Assembly: GCA_016794525.1 (NCBI GenBank) | Contig: JAEUJY010000004.1 | Location: 1-34,146 of the forward strand | Direction: 5' to 3' | Source: Myxococcales bacterium | GTDB lineage: Bacteria; Myxococcota_A; Polyangia; Haliangiales; Haliangiaceae | DNA: 34,146 bases | Shown here: piece after piece, positions 1-7,124 of the stretch | Numbering within the stretch: position 1 is the stretch's first letter | Layout of the letters: each line of letters opens with the position of its first letter | Made by a program: the position numbers and the translations under genes | Notes under the pieces: generated by a model | What the model was told of the DNA's origin: nothing | What the model saw: only the letters and a program-made list of their open reading frames with translations | The model's database searches: none

Positions 1-1
1 C

Positions 2-865
2 CACACCGTGCGGGAGATCGAGGACATGGTGAGCGGGCGGCGGCGCGGCGACGGGCCGGATGACCCGCCGGACCCCGCCGCGCGGCTGCACGAGCTGCGG
101 CTGCTGGTGCCGGCGGCCGTGCTGGGCAAGTTCACCGCGACCCGGCGCGCGCTGGAGGCGGCGTGCGGGCATCCGCTCACCGATGGCGACGTCGTCGCGG
201 CGCTCTGCGACCCGCAGCTCGCGGGCTCCCACGTGGGAGATGGGGCGACCGCCAGGCCGATGCACCAGATCGCGATCACGCAGTGCAGCGATTGCCAGAA
301 GGCGTGGCACGACGTCGCCGGGCACACCATCGAGCTCAGCGGCGCCGAGCTGGCGCAGGCGTCGTGCGACGCGGAGCTGCTGGGGCGGGTCGACGGCGAC
401 AAGCCGGCGCGGGTGACCAAGACCATCCCGCCGCGGACGCGCCGCGCCGTGCTGCGGCGGGATCGCGGGCGGTGCGTCGTGCCGGGCTGTCGCAACGCGC
501 GGTACGTCGACGTGCATCACATCGTGCCGCGGGCGGAGGGCGGCGATCACACGCCGACCAAGCTGGCGGCGCTGTGCTCGGCGCACCACACGGCGGCGCA
601 CGACGGCCGGCTCCGGGTCGATGGAATCGCACCGGGCAAGCTGCGGTTCGTGCACGCCGATGGGCGGCCGTACGGCGTGCCGCCGTCCCACGTGGGAGAT
701 GGCGACGCGGGCGCGTCGCCACAGGTGGGCGGCCACGTCGGCGTGCCACCGTCTCAGGCCACCGCCGAGGTAGCGGCGCCGCCGGCCGCACGCACGCGCC
801 GCCGCGCCAAGATCCCACCGGCAAGGCGAACCCAGAGATCCGCCAAGGCGAGGAGGCGCCGGTGA
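2..865 (+). CDS. HNH endonuclease domain protein (5'-truncated by window edge)
   Basis: Only the C-terminal part is present; the reading frame is open to the left edge, so the true start lies outside. A Cys-rich stretch (ITQCSDCQKAWHD) precedes a clear HNH nuclease domain encoded at about 465-630. This has the CVVPGC knuckle, the HHIVPRAEGGDH core (HH catalytic pair) and a downstream LCSAHHTAAHDG with the final metal-binding His. This order matches the DUF222/HNH-type proteins found in multiple copies in actinobacterial and myxobacterial genomes. They are presumed metal-dependent DNA nucleases, but their cellular role is mostly unknown. The C-terminal tail is low-complexity, Ala/Arg-rich and basic. 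The gene contains two copies of a 12-bp perfect palindrome, each encoding SHVG. It converges on the GCS2-CBS gene. Confidence 0.85.
   Translation, partial: HTVREIEDMVSGRRRGDGPDDPPDPAARLHELRLLVPAAVLGKFTATRRALEAACGHPLTDGDVVAALCDPQLAGSHVGDGATARPMHQIAITQCSDCQKAWHDVAGHTIELSGAELAQASCDAELLGRVDGDKPARVTKTIPPRTRRAVLRRDRGRCVVPGCRNARYVDVHHIVPRAEGGDHTPTKLAALCSAHHTAAHDGRLRVDGIAPGKLRFVHADGRPYGVPPSHVGDGDAGASPQVGGHVGVPPSQATAEVAAPPAARTRRRAKIPPARRTQRSAKARRRR
227..243. repeat. Palindromic repeat, copy 1 (TCCCACGTGGGA core)
   Basis: The 12 bases at 227-238 are a perfect palindrome, TCCCACGTGGGA, followed by GATGG. The same 17 bases recur at 686-702. The copy lies inside the HNH gene and encodes SHVGDG. It looks like a short dispersed palindromic element tolerated in the reading frame. 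Confidence 0.7.
686..702. repeat. Palindromic repeat, copy 2 (TCCCACGTGGGA core)
   Basis: This is an identical 17-base copy of the element at 227-243, again in frame and encoding SHVGDG, here in the low-complexity C-terminal tail of the HNH protein. A degenerate third unit encoding GGHVGV follows at about 728-745. Confidence 0.7.
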
Positions 866-876
866 GCGGTCCCATG

Positions 877-892
877 GGGCCGTTCCCGGCCC
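877..892. terminator. Small GC hairpin between convergent genes
   Basis: GGGCCG (877-882) and CGGCCC (887-892) form a 6-bp perfect stem with a TTCC loop, in the 52-base gap between the convergent HNH and GCS2-CBS genes. There is no T-tract on either side, so intrinsic termination is only a possibility. Confidence 0.3.
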
Positions 893-917
893 GGCAACCG
901 CAATCAACGGAGCGCGA

Positions 918-2978
918 TCACCCGCCCGGCGGCTCCGGGGTCTTGCCGCGCGGCGTGTCGATCGTGCGGTCGGGGACGTCGTCGTCCGCGGGCTCGCTGT
1001 CGGCCTTGGCCACGGCCACCGCGCTGCGGTCGAGGCTGTCGCTGGTGCGGTCGGGGCCGTCCTTGGACAGCTGGTCCTCGAGCATCCGCGAGGCGATGTC
1101 CATGAAGTCTTCCTCGGTGACGATCCCGACCAGCCGGCCCTCGTCGACCACCGGCAGGCAGCCGACCTTGAGGCGGCGCATCAGCTGCAGCGCGTCGAGC
1201 GTGCGGGTCGACGGGGTCACCGTCGTCGGGTCGCGCTTCATGATCTCGGCCACCGGGGTGCGCCGGGCCGAGCCGCCGTCCATGATGAAGCGCAAGACCG
1301 CGCGGTGGGTGACCACGCCGACCAGCCGGTGGTCTTTGTCCTCGACCGGGACGTGACGGATGCGCTCCCAGATCATCAGGTTGGCGACCATCTCGATGGC
1401 GTCGTCGGCCTGCACCGTGAACAGGTCGCTGGTCATGTAGTGCTCGATGCGCCGGTAGTTGCCGCCCTTGGCGTGGGCCTCGTCGAGCCGGGCCCGCTCC
1501 CACTCCGACACCGGGCGCCCCGAGTCCTGGCGGGCGACGGTCGCGGCCACCAGCGCGTTGGCGCGCTCGGCCGGCGTCGAGCGATCGCGGAGCGAGTTCC
1601 ACGACGAGAGCTGCCAGCGCGCGCCGGTGCGCGCGGTGCGGACCCGCTCTTCGATGACGCCGAGGTAGCGCTTGACGTCGGCCGGCACCACGCCCTGGCG
1701 GCGCAGCCCGGCCTCGGCCAGCGGCAAGAGCCGCTCGAGCATCAGCTCGCGCGCCGAGATGTCCTCGTGATCGAGCCAGGTGAAGTGGGCGCCGATGCCC
1801 TCGCGGGCGGCGGTGTAGAAGTTGGCGCCGGCCTGATCGAAGTCCATCCGCCGGGGCACGTCGTCGAGTCGGTGGCCCAGCTCGACCATCAGCCCGCACC
1901 ACAGCGCGGCGTTGGCGATCTCGTCGATCGTGCTCGGCCCGGCCGGCATGATCCGGTTCTCGATGCGCAGGTGCGGCTTGCCGTCGATGATCCCGTAGCA
2001 GGCGCGGTTCCAGCGGTAGATCGTGCCGTTGTGCAGGCGCAGCGCCTTGAGCTGGGGCGCCTCGCCGCGGTCGAGCATCGCCATCGGATCCTCGTCGAGG
2101 TCGGTGCCGACCAGCGGCCGGAACCGGGCGATGTCCTCCTTGAAGATCTCGACCACCGACTGCCGCACCCAACGGGTGCCGAAGCTGACCCGCGCCTCCT
2201 GCTCGCGGATCGTGCCGCCCTTGGCGCGAGTATCGACCGCCTGGCGGAACAGCGCGATCCGGGTCTCGGCCCACAGCCGCTTGCCGAACAGGATGGGCGA
2301 GTTCGACGACACCGACATCAGCGGGCCGGCCAGCAGCTGGGCCAGGTTGTAGTAGCGGGCGAACTCGTCGGGGCTGACCTGCAGGTGGACCTGGAAGCTC
2401 GAGTTGCAGGCCTCGACCATCACCGAGTCGTGCTCGATGGTCAGCTCGTCGAGCCCCTTGATCGCGAACTCGAAGCGCCCGCCGCGCATCGCGGTCAGGA
2501 CCTTGTTGAGCTGCAGGTAGCGCTTGCTCGGCACCATGCCGTCGAGGCCGAGGTGGCTCTGGCGCATCGTGGGCAGGATGCCCATCAGCACCACCTCCAT
2601 GCCCAGCTCGCGGGCGGCGGTGCGCGCCTTGCCGACCAGCAGGTCGAGCTGCGCGTGCATCTTGGCCAGGCCGTCGCCGGTGAACACCTGCGGGTCGCAG
2701 TTGGCCTCGAGCTGGAACTGGCCGAGCTCGGTGGTGTAATGGGGGTCGGGGCGCAGCTTGTCGAGCAGCGCCAGCACGCCCCGCGCCGGCGCGAACTGGT
2801 CGTCGATCAGGAACAGCTCCTGCTCGGCGCCGATCCGTCGCACGCCAGTCTCGAACCGGCGCTCGGCGATCATCCGGTCGAGCGCGCGCAGGTCGGCGAG
2901 CACCGCGCTGGTGAACTCGCGCTGGCGCTCGGCGTCGAGGGCGCCGTCGGTGTCCTTGTGCTCCCGCGTCGTCGTCAT
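918..2978 (-). CDS. GCS2-type glutamate-cysteine-ligase-like enzyme fused to a CBS pair
   Basis: The 686-aa product has two parts. Residues 1 to about 480 match the GCS2/carboxylate-amine ligase fold, with the IGAEQELFLID strand at 49-59, a GQFQLEANCDPQ segment and the LRIENRIMPAGPS block. That fold uses ATP to join the side-chain carboxylate of glutamate or a similar acid to an amine. From residue 515 to about 637 lie two CBS motifs, HYMTSDLFTVQADD and EIMKRDPTTVTPS, each with a VGVV/VGIVT strand. CBS pairs usually bind adenine nucleotides, so ligase control by energy state is inferred. The ATG at 2978 is preceded by GAAGGGG and overlaps the stop of the upstream esterase gene (ATGA), so translation is probably coupled. 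It is the last gene of the seven-gene operon. The true substrate is unknown; classical glutathione synthesis is not implied. Confidence 0.85.
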   Translation of the reverse strand: MTTTREHKDTDGALDAERQREFTSAVLADLRALDRMIAERRFETGVRRIGAEQELFLIDDQFAPARGVLALLDKLRPDPHYTTELGQFQLEANCDPQVFTGDGLAKMHAQLDLLVGKARTAARELGMEVVLMGILPTMRQSHLGLDGMVPSKRYLQLNKVLTAMRGGRFEFAIKGLDELTIEHDSVMVEACNSSFQVHLQVSPDEFARYYNLAQLLAGPLMSVSSNSPILFGKRLWAETRIALFRQAVDTRAKGGTIREQEARVSFGTRWVRQSVVEIFKEDIARFRPLVGTDLDEDPMAMLDRGEAPQLKALRLHNGTIYRWNRACYGIIDGKPHLRIENRIMPAGPSTIDEIANAALWCGLMVELGHRLDDVPRRMDFDQAGANFYTAAREGIGAHFTWLDHEDISARELMLERLLPLAEAGLRRQGVVPADVKRYLGVIEERVRTARTGARWQLSSWNSLRDRSTPAERANALVAATVARQDSGRPVSEWERARLDEAHAKGGNYRRIEHYMTSDLFTVQADDAIEMVANLMIWERIRHVPVEDKDHRLVGVVTHRAVLRFIMDGGSARRTPVAEIMKRDPTTVTPSTRTLDALQLMRRLKVGCLPVVDEGRLVGIVTEEDFMDIASRMLEDQLSKDGPDRTSDSLDRSAVAVAKADSEPADDDVPDRTIDTPRGKTPEPPGG

Positions 2979-3733
2979 CGCACCCCTTCGCGTAGCCACT
3001 GCTCGAGGATCTGCGGCAACATCTTACGCCAGGTGATCCAGTCGTGGGGCCAGTCGGGGCCCCACGAGTCGACCCGGTTGGGGACGCCGGCCTTGCCCAG
3101 CACCTTGGCCAGGTTCCAGCTCTCGCCGATGTCCTCGGCCTTGCCCTCGCCCGAGACGATGTGGACGTAGCGGGTCCGCAGCACCTCGAGGTGGCGGCCG
3201 CCCAGGGTCGGCACGAAGTGCACCGGCGACGAAACCCAGAAGTGATCGGTGAACTCGCGCGCGTCGTAGAACCGGCGCAGGTCGTAGGTGCCGCTCATCG
3301 CCAGCGCGCGGGTGAAGACGTCGGGGAACCGGCACACCACCGCCGCGGCGTGGAACGCGCCGATCGACGCGCCGGCGGTCCAGATCGGGATGTCGGCGCT
3401 CTTGCAGTCGGCGCGGATCGCCGGCACGACCTCCTGGCGGACGTAGTGGTGGAACTGGTTCTGCAGCCACATCTGGTGCTGCGGCGACTTCTCGCGGGTG
3501 AGCAGCGCCTTGCCGGCCACCGAGTCGCACGAGTAGACCTTGAGCTGGCCGCTGTCGAGCAGCGGCGCCAGCACGTCCATCATCTGGAACCGCTCGACCT
3601 CCTCGGCGTCGCCGCCGGCGGTCGGGAACAGCAGCAGCGGCTGGCCGATGGTGCCCCACTTGACCATCGTGACGTCGCGCTCGAGGCGCTCGCTGCGCCA
3701 GCGGCCGACGACCTTGTCGCCGCGCTCACCCAT
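2975..3733 (-). CDS. Alpha/beta-hydrolase, esterase family (second esterase of operon)
   Basis: The 252-aa product resembles the putative esterase (esterase D/Fes-like) family. The nucleophile elbow GASIG lies at 121-125 with Ser123 in the catalytic position, and a C-terminal PHDW motif places the likely catalytic His at about 230. No signal peptide is seen, so it should be cytoplasmic. Family members hydrolyse ester or thioester bonds of small molecules. The ATG at 3733 overlaps the end of the upstream ATP-grasp gene by 8 bases, and its TGA overlaps the ATG of the GCS2-CBS gene, so it is translationally embedded in the operon. The open frame extends further upstream, but that extension is an Arg/Pro-rich shadow of the ATP-grasp gene. 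Substrate unknown; the operon context suggests hydrolysis or transfer of the operon's ligase product. Confidence 0.8.
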   Translation of the reverse strand: MGERGDKVVGRWRSERLERDVTMVKWGTIGQPLLLFPTAGGDAEEVERFQMMDVLAPLLDSGQLKVYSCDSVAGKALLTREKSPQHQMWLQNQFHHYVRQEVVPAIRADCKSADIPIWTAGASIGAFHAAAVVCRFPDVFTRALAMSGTYDLRRFYDAREFTDHFWVSSPVHFVPTLGGRHLEVLRTRYVHIVSGEGKAEDIGESWNLAKVLGKAGVPNRVDSWGPDWPHDWITWRKMLPQILEQWLREGVR

Positions 3734-4994
3734 GGCTGGCACCGCCCGCGGGGCCGCCGGTGCCGGGCTCGGCCCGCCACGCCTGGATGCGCTTCCAGAA
3801 CAGCTCGGTGAACGGCTCGACCTCGTGCTTGGGGAACAGCGCCGCGACCTTGGCCCGGACCGCGCCCTTGGCGGTCTCGGTGCCGAAGAACTCCCACGCC
3901 ACCTCGTCGAGGTGGGCCAGGTGGGTGGCGCAGAACTCCTCGAACCGATCGGCCTCGAAGCGCTGCTTGGCGATCGCCGCGTAGGCGCGCAGCTTGTCAC
4001 GGTAGGGGCGGTCGCGGTCCGCGGCGATCGCGTAGAACGGCTCCCAGTCGAGGGTCTTGCGCATCGGCCGCTTGGTCACCGCGCAGAAGATCGACCACCG
4101 CAGGTTGGCCTTCACCAGCCACGGGAAGTGGCGGTGCAGCGACGTCACCTGGGAGTCGGGGCACGGGTTGGCGAAGTCGATCGGGAACCACTCGCCGCCC
4201 TTGCGCAGCGCCTCGCACGAGTTGAAGTCCCAGCCGAAGAACGCGTTGATCGTCAGCGTCGTGTCGCGCAGGATCTCGGCCTCGTCGGCCGACACGAAGT
4301 CGGTGGCCTGGGTGTAGCGATCGTGGAGCGCGGCGTCGGGGTCGTACTTGACCAGGTGGGTCTGCGGGCCCAGCCCGATGCAGCGGACGAAGCTGTCGAA
4401 CGGGTGCACCGCGGCCTGCAGGTGCATGACGCTCTTGCCGCTCTCCTCGTAGCGGGCCTTGAGCTGGCCCTCGTCGGCGCACCGGCTGACCGCGCGCCAG
4501 CCGCCGCCGTCGTACGGCTTCATGAACAGCGGGTAGCCGAGCTGCTTGCCGATCGCGCGCAGGTCGAACAGCTTGGCGTAGCGCTTGAGCGTCGGCGCCA
4601 GGTCGGGCAGCGGCTCGTAGTCCTTGGGCGGCACCATCCACGTGTCGGGGATGGGCATGCCCAGCGCCATCATCGCGCAGTACGAGGTGTGCTTCTCGTT
4701 GGCCTGCACCGACCACGGGTTGTTGAGGACGTACAGGCCGTCCATCAGGATGGCCTTTTTGATCCACTCGCGGCTGGTGTGGTACCAGTGCGTCAGCCGA
4801 TCGAGGACGACGTCGTACTTGCACGGCTGGCGCAGATCGAACGGCTCGATCGTCACGCGCTCGGTGGCGATCGTGACGGTGTCGCCTTGCCACGGGATGG
4901 CGAGATCGAGCTTGCCGAGGATCTGCTCGTAACAGATCGGCCAGCAGATGTCGGCGCCCAGCGAGAGACCAATGGTGCGGGTGACGGGGGCCAT
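3726..4994 (-). CDS. ATP-grasp superfamily ligase (second of operon)
   Basis: The 422-aa product has ATP-grasp features. The central lysine strand and glycine loop, YPLFMKPYDGGGW, lie at about 154-166. The acidic metal-binding strands are FFGWDFNSCEAL (about 253-263) and FPIDFANPCPD (about 270-280), the latter like the D/E-x-N pattern that ligates magnesium. ATP-grasp enzymes activate a carboxylate as acyl phosphate and join it to an amine or thiol. The ATG at 4994 is preceded by GGAAG and begins 10 bases after the upstream stop; an ATG at 5003 (MEAMAP) is an alternative one base after that stop. The 3' end overlaps the esterase gene by 8 bases. It is only distantly similar to the other ATP-grasp protein in the operon, so two different ligation steps are likely. 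Substrates cannot be read from the sequence. Confidence 0.8.
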   Translation of the reverse strand: MAPVTRTIGLSLGADICWPICYEQILGKLDLAIPWQGDTVTIATERVTIEPFDLRQPCKYDVVLDRLTHWYHTSREWIKKAILMDGLYVLNNPWSVQANEKHTSYCAMMALGMPIPDTWMVPPKDYEPLPDLAPTLKRYAKLFDLRAIGKQLGYPLFMKPYDGGGWRAVSRCADEGQLKARYEESGKSVMHLQAAVHPFDSFVRCIGLGPQTHLVKYDPDAALHDRYTQATDFVSADEAEILRDTTLTINAFFGWDFNSCEALRKGGEWFPIDFANPCPDSQVTSLHRHFPWLVKANLRWSIFCAVTKRPMRKTLDWEPFYAIAADRDRPYRDKLRAYAAIAKQRFEADRFEEFCATHLAHLDEVAWEFFGTETAKGAVRAKVAALFPKHEVEPFTELFWKRIQAWRAEPGTGGPAGGASHG

Positions 4995-5004
4995 CGCTTC
5001 CATC

Positions 5005-6141
5005 CTATTCGTAGACGAGCAGGAACGGGCCGGGCAGCAGCCACGACAGCGCGTCGCGCAGCCGATCGCGCCAGTTCTCCCAGTTGTGACCGTCCCGGGC
5101 TTCCACGTAGCGGACATCCATGCCTGTGCCGAGCAGCATCGGCACCAGCGACCGGTTCTCGTAGATCAGCGACTCGTACATGCCGCAGCTGACGAAGACC
5201 CGCTCCGAGACGGCGGTCGGCTCGGCGCGGAACCGGTTCATGAACGCGACCACCGGGTCGAACAGCGGGCCGCGGTGGTTGCGGTCGCCGATGTCGGTGA
5301 ACGCGAAGCTGCCCGACTGCAGCAGCAGCCGGCCGTAGAAGCCGGGGTACCGGCACGCCGTCGACAGCGCCGCGACCGCGCCGAAGCTGGCGCCCATCAG
5401 GCACCGGCTCTGCGGCACCGCCTCGAGCGGGAAGGTGCGCTCGACGAACGGCACCAGGTCCTCGGTCAGGTAGCGGGCGTGGCGCTCGTCGTCGGCGTAC
5501 TCGCGCAGCCGGTCGGGCGAGCTGGTGAACACGACGATCGCGTCGGCGACCTCGAGCCGATCGATCAGGTTGTCGAGGACGGTGCCCATCGACGCGTAGC
5601 GCAGGTAGTCGTGGCCGTCGTGGACGACCAGGAGCGGGTAGCGGCGGCTGCGCTTGAACCGCGCCGGCACGTACAGCCCGAAGCTGCGGCGGCCGAAGGT
5701 CTTGGAGTCGAGGAAGATCTCGTCGAGCCGGCCCGGCGGCGCGGCGCGGTCGTGGTGGATCCAGGTCGGCACCTCGTAGCCGGTGCCGTGGGCCACCGAG
5801 TTGGCGCCGAACGGATCGCGAGCCAGCGCGCCGTTGAGCGGATCCTGGATCCACTCGCCCTTGCCGTGGCGGACGATCTCGAGCTTGTATTCGACGCGCG
5901 AGCCCGGCGGCAGCTGCATCGTCAGGTGCCAGACGTCGGTGCCGTCGACGCGGGCCAGCGACTGCGACGACGGCAGGCCGAACACCCAGTGCTTGAGGTG
6001 CACCGCCTCGGCGTCGCCCCGCCAGACGAACGTGATCGACGGGCCGACCACGACCGGGAACTTGTGGCGGCCGATCCACGCGTCGACCGCCTCGCGGGTC
6101 CGCGGGCTGGCCTCGAGCTCGGCGATCACGCCCGCGCTCAC
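5005..6141 (-). CDS. Fes/enterochelin-esterase-like hydrolase with N-terminal E-set domain
   Basis: The 378-aa product combines an N-terminal beta-sandwich region (about residues 28-125, VTFVWRGDAEAVHL-like start and a DPLNGALARDPFGANS segment) with a C-terminal alpha/beta-hydrolase. This layout is typical of enterochelin esterase-like proteins. The nucleophile motif GASFG is at 250-254 (Ser252), and the DGHNW motif gives the probable catalytic His at about 352. No signal peptide is present. The start is GTG at 6141, forming a GTGA overlap with the stop of the preceding gene, with GAGGTG eight bases upstream. True siderophore hydrolysis is unlikely, since no siderophore synthesis or uptake gene is nearby. 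The E-set domain resembles the CBM48-like modules of glycogen enzymes, which is intriguing next to glgA, but that link is inference. Confidence 0.82.
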   Translation of the reverse strand: MSAGVIAELEASPRTREAVDAWIGRHKFPVVVGPSITFVWRGDAEAVHLKHWVFGLPSSQSLARVDGTDVWHLTMQLPPGSRVEYKLEIVRHGKGEWIQDPLNGALARDPFGANSVAHGTGYEVPTWIHHDRAAPPGRLDEIFLDSKTFGRRSFGLYVPARFKRSRRYPLLVVHDGHDYLRYASMGTVLDNLIDRLEVADAIVVFTSSPDRLREYADDERHARYLTEDLVPFVERTFPLEAVPQSRCLMGASFGAVAALSTACRYPGFYGRLLLQSGSFAFTDIGDRNHRGPLFDPVVAFMNRFRAEPTAVSERVFVSCGMYESLIYENRSLVPMLLGTGMDVRYVEARDGHNWENWRDRLRDALSWLLPGPFLLVYE

Positions 6142-7124
6142 GCCGGCACCTCGTCGGCGCTGTCGCCCAGCGCCAGCAGCGCGGGCGCGACCGGCGCGGC
6201 GGTCCACGCGGCGTCGATGCCCCCGTCGGGCCGCAGGTGGCGGCCGCGGCCGGCGACCAGCGCGCCGTCGACGAAGTCGAGCCGCGCGCCGAGATCCATG
6301 CCGACGCACACCGCCGGCGCCATCCGCCGCGCGAACCGCGCGATCGCCGGGCCGGTGTCGGGGTTGAGCCGCCGGCTGGGATCGGGCATGACGACCACGC
6401 CGGGCGCGACGCCGAAGCCGCTGTCGAGCACCTGCGCGACGTCGGAGCCGTACGGCGGGTAGTCGTGATAGAGGACGATGCGATCGGTCAGCACCATCGC
6501 GCCGGCGCCCCACGCGATGATCGGCTTGCCGGCGGCCAGGCCGAGCACGTCGAACAACTCGAGCCGGTTGTGCAAGGACGCGACGTGGCCGCCGGCGATG
6601 ACCAGCGCCTCGACCGGGGCCAGGAGCGCCGTCAGCTCGGCGCGGTGGCGCGCCACCGTCGGCCGATCGGTCGGGTGCCACAGCGCCGCGAACGCGGTGC
6701 GCACCTGCTCGCAGCGGGTGACGTGGTTGGCGTCGAGCTGCCGGAACTGCTCGACCGACACCGCGTCCTCGCCCTCGAGCAGCTCGGGCTCGAAGTAGCG
6801 CAGCGCGATCGTCCGGGCCGCGTCCTCGGTCTTCTCCAGGCGCACCCGGTAGCAGCTCTGCATGTGGCGGAGCAGCGCCTGGCGATCGCGGTACGCGGCG
6901 GTGAATGCGGGATCGTCGGCGAACACCGCGCTGGCGCGGGCGTGGAGCGCCAGGTTGACCGCCGGCACGCCCAGCGCCGCGACCAGCGCGCCGTCGTCGG
7001 CCTCGCGCTCCTGGTAGCCCGCGCGCACGATCGCGATCGGCCCGCGCAGGCCGCGCTCGCGCACCACCGCGCCGACGTCCGGCGTGGCGTGCTGCGAGCC
7101 GAGCACGATCACCTCGGCGGGCAT
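6138..7124 (-). CDS. Type-1 GATase / peptidase S51-like protein lacking the nucleophile
   Basis: The 328-aa product has the layout of the class-I glutamine-amidotransferase/S51 (dipeptidase E, cyanophycinase) fold. The strand and turn VIAGGHVASLHNRLELF is at 175-191, and the nucleophile-elbow region IIAWGAGAMVL is at 202-212, followed by YHDYPPYG. In active S51 peptidases the elbow reads G-x-S-A-G; here the Ser/Cys position is Gly206, so the usual nucleophile is absent. This suggests a non-catalytic binding or partner subunit, or a different chemistry. The ATG at 7124 shares one base with the stop of the upstream ATP-grasp gene (TGATG), and its stop overlaps the esterase start (GTGA). Longer in-frame extensions are shadows of the ATP-grasp gene. 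Family assignment is by motif only and moderate. Confidence 0.65.
   Translation of the reverse strand: MPAEVIVLGSQHATPDVGAVVRERGLRGPIAIVRAGYQEREADDGALVAALGVPAVNLALHARASAVFADDPAFTAAYRDRQALLRHMQSCYRVRLEKTEDAARTIALRYFEPELLEGEDAVSVEQFRQLDANHVTRCEQVRTAFAALWHPTDRPTVARHRAELTALLAPVEALVIAGGHVASLHNRLELFDVLGLAAGKPIIAWGAGAMVLTDRIVLYHDYPPYGSDVAQVLDSGFGVAPGVVVMPDPSRRLNPDTGPAIARFARRMAPAVCVGMDLGARLDFVDGALVAGRGRHLRPDGGIDAAWTAAPVAPALLALGDSADEVPA

Noticed and set aside
1305-5192. Long plus-strand open frames opposite the GCS2-CBS, esterase and ATP-grasp genes
   Set aside because: Their composition is that of antisense shadows (His/Val/Leu/Arg-rich, no motifs), while the minus-strand genes show conserved families and coupled starts.
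5005-6141. Siderophore (enterobactin) utilisation locus based on the Fes-like esterase
   Set aside because: No NRPS, TonB receptor, iron transporter or Fur-box-like site is seen near it.
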